NCBI GenBank assembly: GCA_945931735.1
Contig: CAMEPN010000046.1
Coordinates: 1-8,847, forward strand
Direction: 5' to 3'
DNA from: an uncultured Clostridia bacterium
GTDB lineage: Bacteria > Bacillota > Clostridia > Oscillospirales > Ruminococcaceae
Length of the DNA: 8,847 nt
Each line of letters begins with the position of its first letter. Position 1 is the stretch's first letter. The translations under genes and the position numbers were made by a program. Below are positions 1 through 6,875 of this stretch, piece after piece. Below the pieces are notes generated by a model that saw only the letters and a program-made list of their open reading frames with translations, did no database searches and was not told the origin of the DNA.

Positions 1-1926
1 CTTATACAGATTTTTCAGTCCGACGGGATTTTTCACAAGGATTATCATGTGGTACATCGGGAGCTTCTTCGCGTCGACGCTTCCGATTATGCCGTTGAGG
101 TCGCCGAGCGTTTCAAGCTTTCCGAGCTTTGACGCGTCGGAAATGAGCCGCTTGAATATCGCCGCGAGCATTTTCGCGTCGTCAATCGCGCGGTGGTGGT
201 TGAAATTGCCGAGCTTGTATTCCTTTGCGACAGTGTCGAGCTTGTGGTTCTTAAGGTTGGGGAGCGCCGCGCGGCACAGCGTGAGAGTGTCCACAAAAGC
301 GAATTTGTAGTCAATACCCGTGCGCTCAACTGCGGCTCTGATGAACGAGGTGTCGAAGCCTGCGTTATGCGCGACAAGCACTCCGTTCCCCGCGAAGGCG
401 ATGAATTTCTCCAGCGCTTCCTTTTCGAGCGGCGCGTCTGCGACCATGTCATCGGTTATGTGCGTGATCTCCGAAATATTCTCGGGGATATGCTTTTCGG
501 GGTTCACGAAAAGCTGAAATTCCTCGACGATCTCCATATTGCGAAGCTTGACCGCGCCTATTTCGGTGATACGCTCGCTCTCGGCGGAAAGCCCCGTTGT
601 TTCTAAGTCGAAAACGATGATGTCGTTGTTTATCGGGTAGTCGCAGCAGCCCGAGATGAGTGCGCCGCTGTCGTTGACAAAATACGCCTCTACGCCGTAA
701 ATTATCTTAAATTCCCCGCCGCCCTTTCGTATCTTCTCGACGGTATTCATCGCCTCGGGGTATGCCTGAACGTTTCCGTGGTCGGTTATGGCTATCGCCT
801 TGTGACCCCATGAATACGCCATGTTGATAAGGTCTGCCGCAGGCGTCAGCGCGTCCATATCCGACATATTCGTATGCATATGCAGCTCAACGCGCTTTTC
901 CTCGGAATTGTCGTGGCGGAGCTGATTAAGCTTTATTGAAGCAATGGAGAAGGGTCTGATGACGAGGTTTTTGCTGTAATTATCTATCTCGAATTTTCCC
1001 GAAACGAGGATCGCCTTTCCCAATTTCAGACAGTCCTTGACGATATCAGTGTTGGTCGTCGGGGTGATTATCTTGAACATATGCGCGGAGGTGTCGTCGG
1101 TAAAATATACGGTGTAGATAAGCGTGTTTCCGTCGCGCGAAGTGTTTTCCTCCGTATAGAAGATCTTACCCCACAAGGTCGCGAGATCCTGATCACCGTA
1201 TCCTCCGGACATAGGCGACGGCGCGTCGAAATTGCCCTTTCCGAAGAACAGCTTTACGTTCGGGTCGAACTCCTTCATTTCAAACGGGAGGGTCATTTCC
1301 TTAGGCTCCTCGAGGAACTGCGGGCGTCTGCCGCCGTTACCGCCGCCGCTGCGGAAGCCGCCCCCGCCCTGCCATTTCGGCTGCTCCTTCGGTGCAGTTT
1401 CGGTGACAACTACGCGCGGAACGGGAATGCTCTGCTCCTGCTTGAGATATTCATCGACATTAAGCTCGCCCTGCGACGAGAGAACTACCTTAATATTCTT
1501 ATCGAAAAATCCGCGCACGAAATTCTCGATTTTCTTGTCCATTTCAAGCCCGAGAAGCAGCTTCTGTCCTCCCGTTTTAAGCGTTATTTCGTATGTATAT
1601 CCGTCGTCGCTTATCTCCGCGCCGTCAAAATATCCGTTGACGGAGGCGTTTTTCTGCTTGATAAGCTCGATTATTTCAAAAATACAGTCGGAGTTGAAAA
1701 GCGAGCTGTGGTATTTCGGGTATATCGTAACATCTGCGCCGTTAAGGGCTGCGGATATCTTTGCCGCCGCGTCGGTAAGCTCCGCGGTGGCGGCGAGCGA
1801 TTCCATGCCGAGGCAGATGTTCATGTTGTTCTTTGCCTCGGTATAGACTATTTTTATCACCTTTCCGTCGGCGATATTTTTCGGAAATTCAATGTTCTCA
1901 AACAGGCGTTCAAGTGAAGCCGGCAT
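1..1926 (-). CDS. polC: DNA polymerase III PolC, N-terminal part (cut by window edge)
   Basis: Replicative DNA polymerase alpha subunit of the Gram-positive PolC type, which copies the chromosome and carries its own proofreading exonuclease. 642 residues are visible; the polymerase core lies beyond the left edge (full PolC is about 1,400 residues). Domains in order: an N-terminal region (about 1-165); a Gly/Arg-rich linker (about 178-205); an OB-fold domain (about 248-335); the first half of the PHP domain with VELHMHTNMSDMDAL from residue 346 and TDHGN at 381; then an inserted DEDDh 3'-5' exonuclease (about 434-600). Exonuclease residues look intact: D440 and E442 in FDLETTGL, D525 in AHNAGFD, H578 and D583 in HHRAIDD. 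The visible end, YHMIILVKNPVGLKNLYK, is typical PHP-return sequence of PolC. The ATG start is 3 nt after the ispG stop and has an AAAGGA ribosome site. No frameshift or stop seen. Confidence 0.97.
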   Translation of the reverse strand, partial: MPASLERLFENIEFPKNIADGKVIKIVYTEAKNNMNICLGMESLAATAELTDAAAKISAALNGADVTIYPKYHSSLFNSDCIFEIIELIKQKNASVNGYFDGAEISDDGYTYEITLKTGGQKLLLGLEMDKKIENFVRGFFDKNIKVVLSSQGELNVDEYLKQEQSIPVPRVVVTETAPKEQPKWQGGGGFRSGGGNGGRRPQFLEEPKEMTLPFEMKEFDPNVKLFFGKGNFDAPSPMSGGYGDQDLATLWGKIFYTEENTSRDGNTLIYTVYFTDDTSAHMFKIITPTTNTDIVKDCLKLGKAILVSGKFEIDNYSKNLVIRPFSIASIKLNQLRHDNSEEKRVELHMHTNMSDMDALTPAADLINMAYSWGHKAIAITDHGNVQAYPEAMNTVEKIRKGGGEFKIIYGVEAYFVNDSGALISGCCDYPINNDIIVFDLETTGLSAESERITEIGAVKLRNMEIVEEFQLFVNPEKHIPENISEITHITDDMVADAPLEKEALEKFIAFAGNGVLVAHNAGFDTSFIRAAVERTGIDYKFAFVDTLTLCRAALPNLKNHKLDTVAKEYKLGNFNHHRAIDDAKMLAAIFKRLISDASKLGKLETLGDLNGIIGSVDAKKLPMYHMIILVKNPVGLKNLYK

Positions 1927-1929
1927 TTA

Positions 1930-2976
1930 TTAACGTCCTTTCTGTATCAATTCTATTTCTTTTTTCAATTCCTCAAGCAGCATATTTTCGGGTACCTTAC
2001 GGAGTATTTTTCCCTTTCGGAAAATTATGCCCTCGCCGCAGCCGCCCGCTATCCCAACGTCAGCTTCGCGAGCTTCTCCGGGGCCGTTCACCGCGCAGCC
2101 CATGACTGCGACCTTTATCGGCATATCAACATCGGCGAGCAGCTTCTCGACCTGCTCCGCAAGCGGGATAAGGTCTATTTTCGTTCTTCCGCAGGTCGGG
2201 CAGGACACTATCTCCGCGCCGTTCCACATTCCGCAGGCTTTAAGGATATCCTTTGCGGCATATACCTCTTTTACGGGGTCGGCGGTGAGCGAAACGCGGA
2301 TAGTGTCGCCTATCCCGTCGCACAGCAGCGAGCCTATTCCGACGGCGGATTTTAGTACCCCCATTTTTTCCGTTCCCGCTTCGGTAACTCCGAGGTGGAG
2401 CGGATAATCGACGCGCTTCGCCAGCAGTCGGTACGCGGCGATCATAAGTCTGACATTGCTGGATTTAATGCTTATGACAATATCGTCAAATCCGCAGTCA
2501 TTAAGCAGCCCGACGTGCCTCAGCGCGCTTTCCGTAAGCGCTTCGGGAGTTGGACTGCCGTATTTAGTCAGCAATTCCTTTTCAAGCGAGCCGGAGTTGA
2601 CCCCTATCCGTATCGGTATACCGTGCTCCTTGCAAGCGTCGGCGACCGCGCGGACTTTATCCGCCGAACCGATGTTCCCGGGATTTATCCTTATTTTATC
2701 CACGCCCGCTTCAACGCAGGCGAGAGCTATTTTATAATCAAAATGTATATCCGCGACTATGGGGACATTGACCACCTTTTTCAGCGCCGCGATAAGCTTC
2801 GCGTCATCTACGCGCGGAACTGCGGCGCGTATGATATCGCAGCCCGCTTTTTCAAGCGCCTGCGCCTGTGCAACGCTTCTTTCGATATCCTCTGCGGGCG
2901 TGTTAAGCATTGACTGGATATAAATTTTATCCCCGCCAAGCGTGAGATTTCCGACCCTGACCTTTTTTACACTCAA
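1930..2976 (-). CDS. ispG: 4-hydroxy-3-methylbut-2-enyl diphosphate synthase IspG (GcpE)
   Basis: Iron-sulfur enzyme of the MEP isoprenoid pathway, turning methylerythritol cyclodiphosphate into HMBPP in the cytoplasm. The 348 residues match the usual bacterial two-domain form: a TIM barrel (about 1-245, with QSMLNTPAEDI at 21, VADIHFD at 74 and RINPGNIG at 96) and a C-terminal iron-sulfur domain. The [4Fe-4S] ligands are visible: C259 and C262 in SCPTCGRTKID, C294 in GCAVNGPGEA and E301 after it. The start is TTG, giving MSVKKVRVGN; no other start codon lies close upstream in this frame, and a GGAGG lies 12 nt before it. The gene begins 8 nt after the rseP stop and ends 3 nt before polC. It acts two blocks downstream of Dxr in the same pathway. 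The cluster is normally oxygen sensitive, which suits an anaerobe. Confidence 0.97.
   Translation of the reverse strand: MSVKKVRVGNLTLGGDKIYIQSMLNTPAEDIERSVAQAQALEKAGCDIIRAAVPRVDDAKLIAALKKVVNVPIVADIHFDYKIALACVEAGVDKIRINPGNIGSADKVRAVADACKEHGIPIRIGVNSGSLEKELLTKYGSPTPEALTESALRHVGLLNDCGFDDIVISIKSSNVRLMIAAYRLLAKRVDYPLHLGVTEAGTEKMGVLKSAVGIGSLLCDGIGDTIRVSLTADPVKEVYAAKDILKACGMWNGAEIVSCPTCGRTKIDLIPLAEQVEKLLADVDMPIKVAVMGCAVNGPGEAREADVGIAGGCGEGIIFRKGKILRKVPENMLLEELKKEIELIQKGR
1936..1941 (-). promoter_or_regulatory. Ribosome binding site of polC inside the end of ispG
   Basis: AAAGGA sits 9 nt before the polC ATG and lies within the last codons of ispG, whose TAA stop is 3 nt before the polC start. This fixes the polC start and suggests that polC translation is coupled to that of ispG. 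Confidence 0.75.
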
Positions 2977-2984
2977 TTTATCTT

Positions 2985-4061
2985 TTAACCTCCGGTAACA
3001 AGCCGCGAAATGTCGTTAAACATCGCGATTATCATGACTATCATCAGCAGCGCAAAGCCCGCAAAATGTATCATTCCCTCAACCTGCGGCTTGACGGGCT
3101 TCCTGCGTATCGCTTCGATTATCAGAAATACCAATCTACCTCCGTCAAGCGACGGGATAGGGATAAGATTGAACACACCAACGTTTATCGTTATCAGAGA
3201 GATAAGATACATCAGATCGGCGAAGGTGTATTTTGAAACCGCTTCGGCGATTATAGTTCCTACTCCGATAGGGCCGCTAAGAGTATTAAGCCCGTATTTC
3301 CCTCGGATAAGGTCAAATAGCGTCATCAGAATAAGCCGCGCAGTCGACGCGGATTCGCGGAATGCTTCCGTGACGATATTTCCAAACGTCTTTTCGATAC
3401 GGTAGACCTTGAAATCAAAGTAAACGCCCGTCGAGCCGTCGCTTTTTTCGGTCGTCAGAAACTCAACGTCCTTGAGCACGACTTTCTCGCCATTACGTTT
3501 AACGGTGATGTCAAATATCAGATTTCCGTCGTCGTTTCGGCGGTCGCTGTTCTGGAGCTTATAGGTCACGTCGGATATCGAAAAGATAGTTGTTCCGTCA
3601 ATGGAAAGTATCTCGTCGTCCACTTTGAGCGAGCTGCTGCTTACGCTCTGCTCGCGGAACTCCGCAATAGTTGTGGAGGCGATCACCGACGAGGAACACA
3701 GCGAAACTACAACGACGATATAGCCGAGTATCAGGTTCATCAGCGGCCCCGCCAGCATTACAACCATACGCTGCCAAATAGGCTTTCGGTTGAACGCGCG
3801 CGGATTAGTCTCCGACTGCACGATATTGCCCTCGCTGTCGGTTTCTTCCTCAATATCTGTTTCAAACGAACAGAAGCCGCCGATAGGAATTGCGCGCAGC
3901 GCGTAGGTGGTTTCCTTGCCCTGCTTCTTGAGAAGAACAGGCCCCATTCCGAACGCAAATTCCTTAACATAGATACCGCACAGCTTCGCGGCAATAAAAT
4001 GCCCAAGCTCATGCAGCAGTATGATAACACAAAAAACAACAATAGCGATTAAAACAGACAT
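2985..4061 (-). CDS. rseP: RseP-type site-2 intramembrane metalloprotease
   Basis: Membrane zinc protease of the M50/S2P family (RseP/RasP/YluC), which cuts transmembrane segments of membrane proteins such as anti-sigma factors and signal-peptide remnants. The 358-residue protein has a first membrane helix carrying HELGH (H17, E18, H21, the zinc site and catalytic Glu). A second helix follows around 100-122, then a periplasm-side PDZ-like domain (about 130-200). The last part has the NLIPIPSLDGGRL motif (N298 to L310, with D306 as the third zinc ligand) and a final helix around 331-347. The stretch 66-92 is acidic and probably cytoplasmic. The PDZ entry region (SVSSSSLKVDDEI, 139-151) lacks the usual SPA..AGL pattern. 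The ATG start is supported by GGAGGA just upstream. It lies between the isoprenoid genes dxr (15 nt away) and ispG (8 nt). Its substrate cannot be read from the window. Confidence 0.95.
   Translation of the reverse strand: MSVLIAIVVFCVIILLHELGHFIAAKLCGIYVKEFAFGMGPVLLKKQGKETTYALRAIPIGGFCSFETDIEEETDSEGNIVQSETNPRAFNRKPIWQRMVVMLAGPLMNLILGYIVVVVSLCSSSVIASTTIAEFREQSVSSSSLKVDDEILSIDGTTIFSISDVTYKLQNSDRRNDDGNLIFDITVKRNGEKVVLKDVEFLTTEKSDGSTGVYFDFKVYRIEKTFGNIVTEAFRESASTARLILMTLFDLIRGKYGLNTLSGPIGVGTIIAEAVSKYTFADLMYLISLITINVGVFNLIPIPSLDGGRLVFLIIEAIRRKPVKPQVEGMIHFAGFALLMIVMIIAMFNDISRLVTGG
2989..2993 (-). promoter_or_regulatory. Ribosome binding site of ispG inside the end of rseP
   Basis: GGAGG is built from the last two sense codons of rseP (Gly-Gly) and lies 12 nt upstream of the ispG TTG codon, a slightly long spacing. 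It is the main support for the TTG start and implies coupling of ispG to rseP translation. Confidence 0.65.
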
Positions 4062-4064
4062 ATG

Positions 4065-4070
4065 TCCTCC
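4065..4070 (-). promoter_or_regulatory. Ribosome binding site of rseP
   Basis: GGAGGA lies in the 15-nt gap after dxr. Only 4 nt separate the GGAGG core from the ATG, shorter than the usual 5-9. There is no other ATG, GTG or TTG nearby that would give a better spacing and keep the first membrane helix. Confidence 0.7.
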
Positions 4071-4076
4071 GGAGTA

Positions 4077-5216
4077 TCAGCCAAAATGGGAAATTACATA
4101 CTCTCTTGCGGCGGCTGCCGAAGAAAGGATATCGTCGAGCGACGGTTGTTGGATAAAGCCGACATTTTCGAGCGCGCCCCAAGCTGCCTCTCCGATGTCG
4201 AGAAAACGTATTTTATCATGCAAGAACAGATCAACGGCAGCTTCGTTCGCGCTGTTGATTATACAGGGCGCATTTCCGTCGACGGAGATCGCTTTTCTTG
4301 CCGCAGAAAGGCAGGTAAAGGTATCCTCGTCGGCGCGCCCGAAGGTCCATGCCCCAACGTCAAACAGGGACAGCTTTTTCGCGGGACACGGAAGCCTTTT
4401 CGGATAGGTCAGCGCGAATTGGATAGGTATTCGCATATCGGCTGCGCCGAGCTGCGCAATGACCGCCCCGTCCTCAAATTCCACCGCAGAGTGGATTATG
4501 CTCTGCCTGTGGACGACTATCTCGACCTGCTCGGGAGCGGCGTCGAACAGCCTTACCGCTTCGATAAGCTCAAGCCCCTTATTCATCAGCGTTGCGCTGT
4601 CAATGGTTATTTTCGCGCCCATGCTCCAGTTGGGGTGATCAAGCGCCTGCTCCTTTGTTACCTCGGAAAGCTCTCCGCGCGTTTTCCCGTAAAACGGACC
4701 GCCGGACGCGGTGAGAATGATCTTGCTGAGCTTGTTGTCGCCCGCGCCTAGAAGGCACTGAAATATTGCGGAGTGCTCGCTGTCTATCGGGAGGAGCTTT
4801 ACCCCGCTGCGCTTTGCTTCGTCGGTAACGAGCCTGCCACCCGCGACAAGAGTTTCCTTGTTCGCAAGCGCGATATCGTTCCCCGCCTTTGCGGCAGAGA
4901 GCGTCGGAAGCAGCCCGACCATGCCGACAACGGAATTAACGACCTTTCCGCATTTCATTGACGCCAGACAGCAAAGCCCGTCCGTCCCCGCTTCAATGCG
5001 TATATCTGTGTCGGCGAGGCGGTTTTTTATGTCGCTGTAATATTTTTCGTCGGAAACGCACACATATTCGGGGTGAAATTCGCGTGCCTGTTTTTCGAGC
5101 AGCTCCGTGCGGGTATTTGCGGACAATGCCTTCACCTTGATATTATGCGCGCGGCAGACGTCTAATGTCTGCGTTCCTATCGAACCTGTCGAACCGAGTA
5201 AAATAATATCATTCAT
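4077..5216 (-). CDS. dxr: 1-deoxy-D-xylulose 5-phosphate reductoisomerase (DXR)
   Basis: NADPH-dependent cytoplasmic enzyme that rearranges and reduces DXP to methylerythritol 4-phosphate, the committed step of the MEP isoprenoid pathway; it is the known target of fosmidomycin. The 379 residues are of family length. The NADPH fold starts with LLGSTGSIGTQTLDV (residues 6-20), and ALANKETLV (116-124) follows. The metal ligands are D145 and E147 in PIDSEHSAI and E216 in MNKGLELIEA. Substrate residues S171 (ASGGPF), H194 (DHPNW), S207, N212 and K213 correspond to E. coli S186, H209, S222, N227 and K228 by motif alignment. A helical C-terminal domain (about 285-379) is complete. The ATG start is at the expected place before the nucleotide-binding strand, but its ribosome site is poor (only AAAAG just before the ATG), unlike its neighbours. 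It follows the 74-nt gap with a long hairpin, and rseP starts 15 nt after it. Confidence 0.97.
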   Translation of the reverse strand: MNDIILLGSTGSIGTQTLDVCRAHNIKVKALSANTRTELLEKQAREFHPEYVCVSDEKYYSDIKNRLADTDIRIEAGTDGLCCLASMKCGKVVNSVVGMVGLLPTLSAAKAGNDIALANKETLVAGGRLVTDEAKRSGVKLLPIDSEHSAIFQCLLGAGDNKLSKIILTASGGPFYGKTRGELSEVTKEQALDHPNWSMGAKITIDSATLMNKGLELIEAVRLFDAAPEQVEIVVHRQSIIHSAVEFEDGAVIAQLGAADMRIPIQFALTYPKRLPCPAKKLSLFDVGAWTFGRADEDTFTCLSAARKAISVDGNAPCIINSANEAAVDLFLHDKIRFLDIGEAAWGALENVGFIQQPSLDDILSSAAAAREYVISHFG

Positions 5217-5233
5217 ATCTTTTAATTACAAAA

Positions 5234-5278
5234 CCACCCATTTGCCGCAGTGAAACATTCACCTCAGCAAATGGGCAG
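5234..5278 (-). promoter_or_regulatory. Long hairpin in the cdsA-dxr gap (terminator-like or RNA processing element)
   Basis: In the operon-strand RNA two 21-nt arms enclose a UGU loop. Hand pairing gives 20 of 21 positions paired: 16 Watson-Crick, 4 G-U, and one A/G mismatch. The core is a perfect 9-bp inverted repeat, CCCATTTGC and GCAAATGGG, and an inner GTGAA/TTCAC. In the opposite strand the four wobbles become C-A mismatches, so the structure favours the operon transcript. It starts 12 nt after the cdsA stop and is followed by TTTTGTAATT, a short imperfect T tract, then the dxr ATG 17 nt on. It could be a partial terminator, an RNase III-type cleavage site or a 3' end stabiliser. A full terminator seems unlikely because four needed genes lie downstream with no obvious promoter. 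Confidence 0.7.
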
Positions 5279-5290
5279 CACGATTTCGTT

Positions 5291-6127
5291 TTACATAATA
5301 ATTTCGGGAGTAATATAACAGAAAACCACATAAAGGAACGGGGCAACAAAAAGCACGCTGTCAAATCTGTCAAGAACTCCGCCGTGTCCCGGAATAAGGT
5401 TTCCGAAATCCTTTACGTTATACTGTCTTTTGATAACAGACGCCGAAAGATCGCCGAGAGTGCCCGCAAAGGAGGCGACCATACCCACAGGGATAAGCAC
5501 TGCATAGGACATCTGAACGCTGTCTGAAACAAAGAAGTTGTAAACAAGGCATTGGATAAAGACTACTATTCCGACAGTGACAATGCCGCCGATAAGCCCC
5601 TCTACGGTTTTCTTTGGCGATATCGTCGGACAGAGCTTGTGCTTTCCGAGGAAAGTGCCTACAAAGTAAGCGCCCGAATCGCCGAACCACGCGCAGAAAA
5701 GCAGATAAACTATCATGAAAACGCCCATTGTGTTATCTGCAACCGAATAACGCACAAACACTATACAACTGAGAGAAGCCGGAATAACAAGCGCTCCGCA
5801 GCCGCACATCGCAACGTGTTCAAATCTGACGTTTTTATGATCGGCGAGCATTATTATGAGCAGGATCATCACAAACACGAAATACGCCGTGACGGAATAC
5901 TGCCGAAGAAAATCCAAGTTAAGGAAAAAGGGGATAAGGGCGGAGAAACCGACGCAGTACCAACGCAGGACTTTATGTTCCTCGCATTTTACCGCGCGCG
6001 TCAGCTCCCATACGCCGATAGCGGATATTGCCGACAAAACGACCATATAAAGCCATAAATTGTCTATAAACAATATCGAAACGCCAATAACTATCCCAAC
6101 CAAAGCAGATATGATACGTACTGCCAT
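5291..6127 (-). CDS. cdsA: Phosphatidate cytidylyltransferase (CDP-diglyceride synthase)
   Basis: Integral membrane enzyme that joins phosphatidic acid and CTP to CDP-diacylglycerol, the precursor of phosphatidylglycerol, cardiolipin and other phospholipids. The 278 residues are of family length, with many hydrophobic segments (about 4-22, 25-40, 56-72, 79-95, 106-126, 131-148, 176-198, 207-225 and 257-272). The family signature is intact near the C-terminus: SASVIKRQYNVKDFGNLIP from 228 followed by GHGGVLDRFDS (247-257). An upstream conserved block, FGDSGAYFVG (148-157) and PTISPKKTVEG (167-177), is also typical. The ATG has AAGGA 6 nt upstream; the AAGG can pair with the CCTT just before the ATG in a small 4-bp hairpin, probably too weak to matter. 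It starts 23 nt after uppS, in the usual uppS-cdsA order, and is followed by the hairpin-bearing gap. Confidence 0.97.
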   Translation of the reverse strand: MAVRIISALVGIVIGVSILFIDNLWLYMVVLSAISAIGVWELTRAVKCEEHKVLRWYCVGFSALIPFFLNLDFLRQYSVTAYFVFVMILLIIMLADHKNVRFEHVAMCGCGALVIPASLSCIVFVRYSVADNTMGVFMIVYLLFCAWFGDSGAYFVGTFLGKHKLCPTISPKKTVEGLIGGIVTVGIVVFIQCLVYNFFVSDSVQMSYAVLIPVGMVASFAGTLGDLSASVIKRQYNVKDFGNLIPGHGGVLDRFDSVLFVAPFLYVVFCYITPEIIM

Positions 6128-6150
6128 AAGGTATCCTTCCCTCTGAATAT

Positions 6151-6855
6151 TTACAATCCGCCGAATCTGCGGGAGCGTCCTGCGTAGACATTTATTGCAT
6201 ATTCAAGATCTTTTTTTGTGAAATCCGGCCATAACACGTCCATGAACACAAATTCTGCATAAGCAGCCTGCCAGATAAGGAAATTTGAAAGACGCTGTTC
6301 CCCGCTCGGTCTGATAACGAGGTCAAGCGGAGGCATTTCCTTTGTGTAAAGCTGCTGCTCGATGCTGCTTTCGGTGATTTCATTCGGTGACATCTGACCG
6401 TCTTTGCATTTTTCCGCGAGAACCTTTGCGGCAGCGGTTATTTCCGCACGCCCCCCGTAATTCAGCGCGATACCGACAATAAAGCCGGTGTTTTCTTCGG
6501 AGGTCTGCATTATGTCCAGCAGCTCGTTGCGAATATCCTCGTCAAACGGAGTAATGTCGCCGAGAATGATTATCCGGATATCTTCTTTTGCAGACGCACG
6601 GATATCCTTTATATATCGGCGAAGAAGATCCATTATTCCGCGGACTTCCTCTTCCGGCCGCTTCCAGTTTTCTGTCGAAAATGCGTAAAAAGTCGCACAT
6701 TTTACGCCAAGCTCGCGGCACCAGTTTATCGTTTTCTTAAAGACGGCAGCGCCTTGGTTGTGCCCGAAATTGCGCGGCATACCGCGCTTTTTCGCCCACC
6801 TGCCGTTTCCGTCCATGATAAATCCGATATGCTGCGGAACAACAGTGCTTTCCAT
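6151..6855 (-). CDS. uppS: Undecaprenyl diphosphate synthase (cis-prenyltransferase)
   Basis: Makes the C55 lipid carrier precursor by adding isopentenyl units in cis to farnesyl diphosphate; the product carries peptidoglycan and other wall precursors. The 234 residues are of family length. Motifs in order: HIGFIMDGNGRWAKKRG (9-25) with the catalytic Asp at 15; TFYAFSTENWKRP (55-67); GIALNYGGRAEI (128-139); and IRPSGEQRLSNFLIWQ (181-196), followed by FMDVLWPDF (204-212) and a terminal RRFGG. The second of these C-terminal motifs reads RPSGE where RTSGE is more common. The ATG overlaps the frr stop by one base (TGATG), so translation is probably coupled to frr. The MEP genes dxr and ispG downstream feed this enzyme's substrates. 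Confidence 0.97.
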   Translation of the reverse strand: MESTVVPQHIGFIMDGNGRWAKKRGMPRNFGHNQGAAVFKKTINWCRELGVKCATFYAFSTENWKRPEEEVRGIMDLLRRYIKDIRASAKEDIRIIILGDITPFDEDIRNELLDIMQTSEENTGFIVGIALNYGGRAEITAAAKVLAEKCKDGQMSPNEITESSIEQQLYTKEMPPLDLVIRPSGEQRLSNFLIWQAAYAEFVFMDVLWPDFTKKDLEYAINVYAGRSRRFGGL

Positions 6856-6875
6856 CAGATGGACATGATCTCCTT
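6853..6875 (-). promoter_or_regulatory. frr-uppS junction: TGATG overlap with upstream AAGGAG
   Basis: The frr stop TGA and uppS start ATG share one base. AAGGAG (6870-6875) lies 14 nt before the uppS ATG, too far for ideal initiation, and only 3 nt before an in-frame ATG of frr (codons Met-Ser-Ile-stop at 6855-6866). The layout fits termination and restart by the same ribosome. This is an inference from spacing alone. Confidence 0.5.

Noticed and set aside
1081..1917. Plus-strand open frame of 278 codons opposite polC
   Set aside because: It lies fully antisense to a clear PolC reading frame, has no recognisable domain and no ribosome site; long antisense frames are expected opposite GC-rich third positions.
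4057..4074. Palindromes CTCCGGAG and GACATATGTC around the rseP ribosome site and start
   Set aside because: As perfect palindromes without a loop they cannot form stable hairpins in one RNA; the alternative 4-bp stem is weak. Probably chance around GGAGG and ATG.
4062..4751. Plus-strand open frame of 229 codons opposite dxr
   Set aside because: Antisense to a complete, well-conserved Dxr; no family motif and no supporting initiation signals.
5217..5240. TGTAAT as a possible -10 box just before dxr
   Set aside because: No well-spaced -35 box (TTTCAC is 19 nt away and poor), and the start of transcription would leave almost no leader before the ATG; it overlaps the A+T-rich tail of the hairpin.
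6128..6138. Small AAGG-ATA-CCTT hairpin over the cdsA ribosome site
   Set aside because: Only 4 bp, two of them A-U, with a 3-nt loop; too weak to claim regulation without conservation data.
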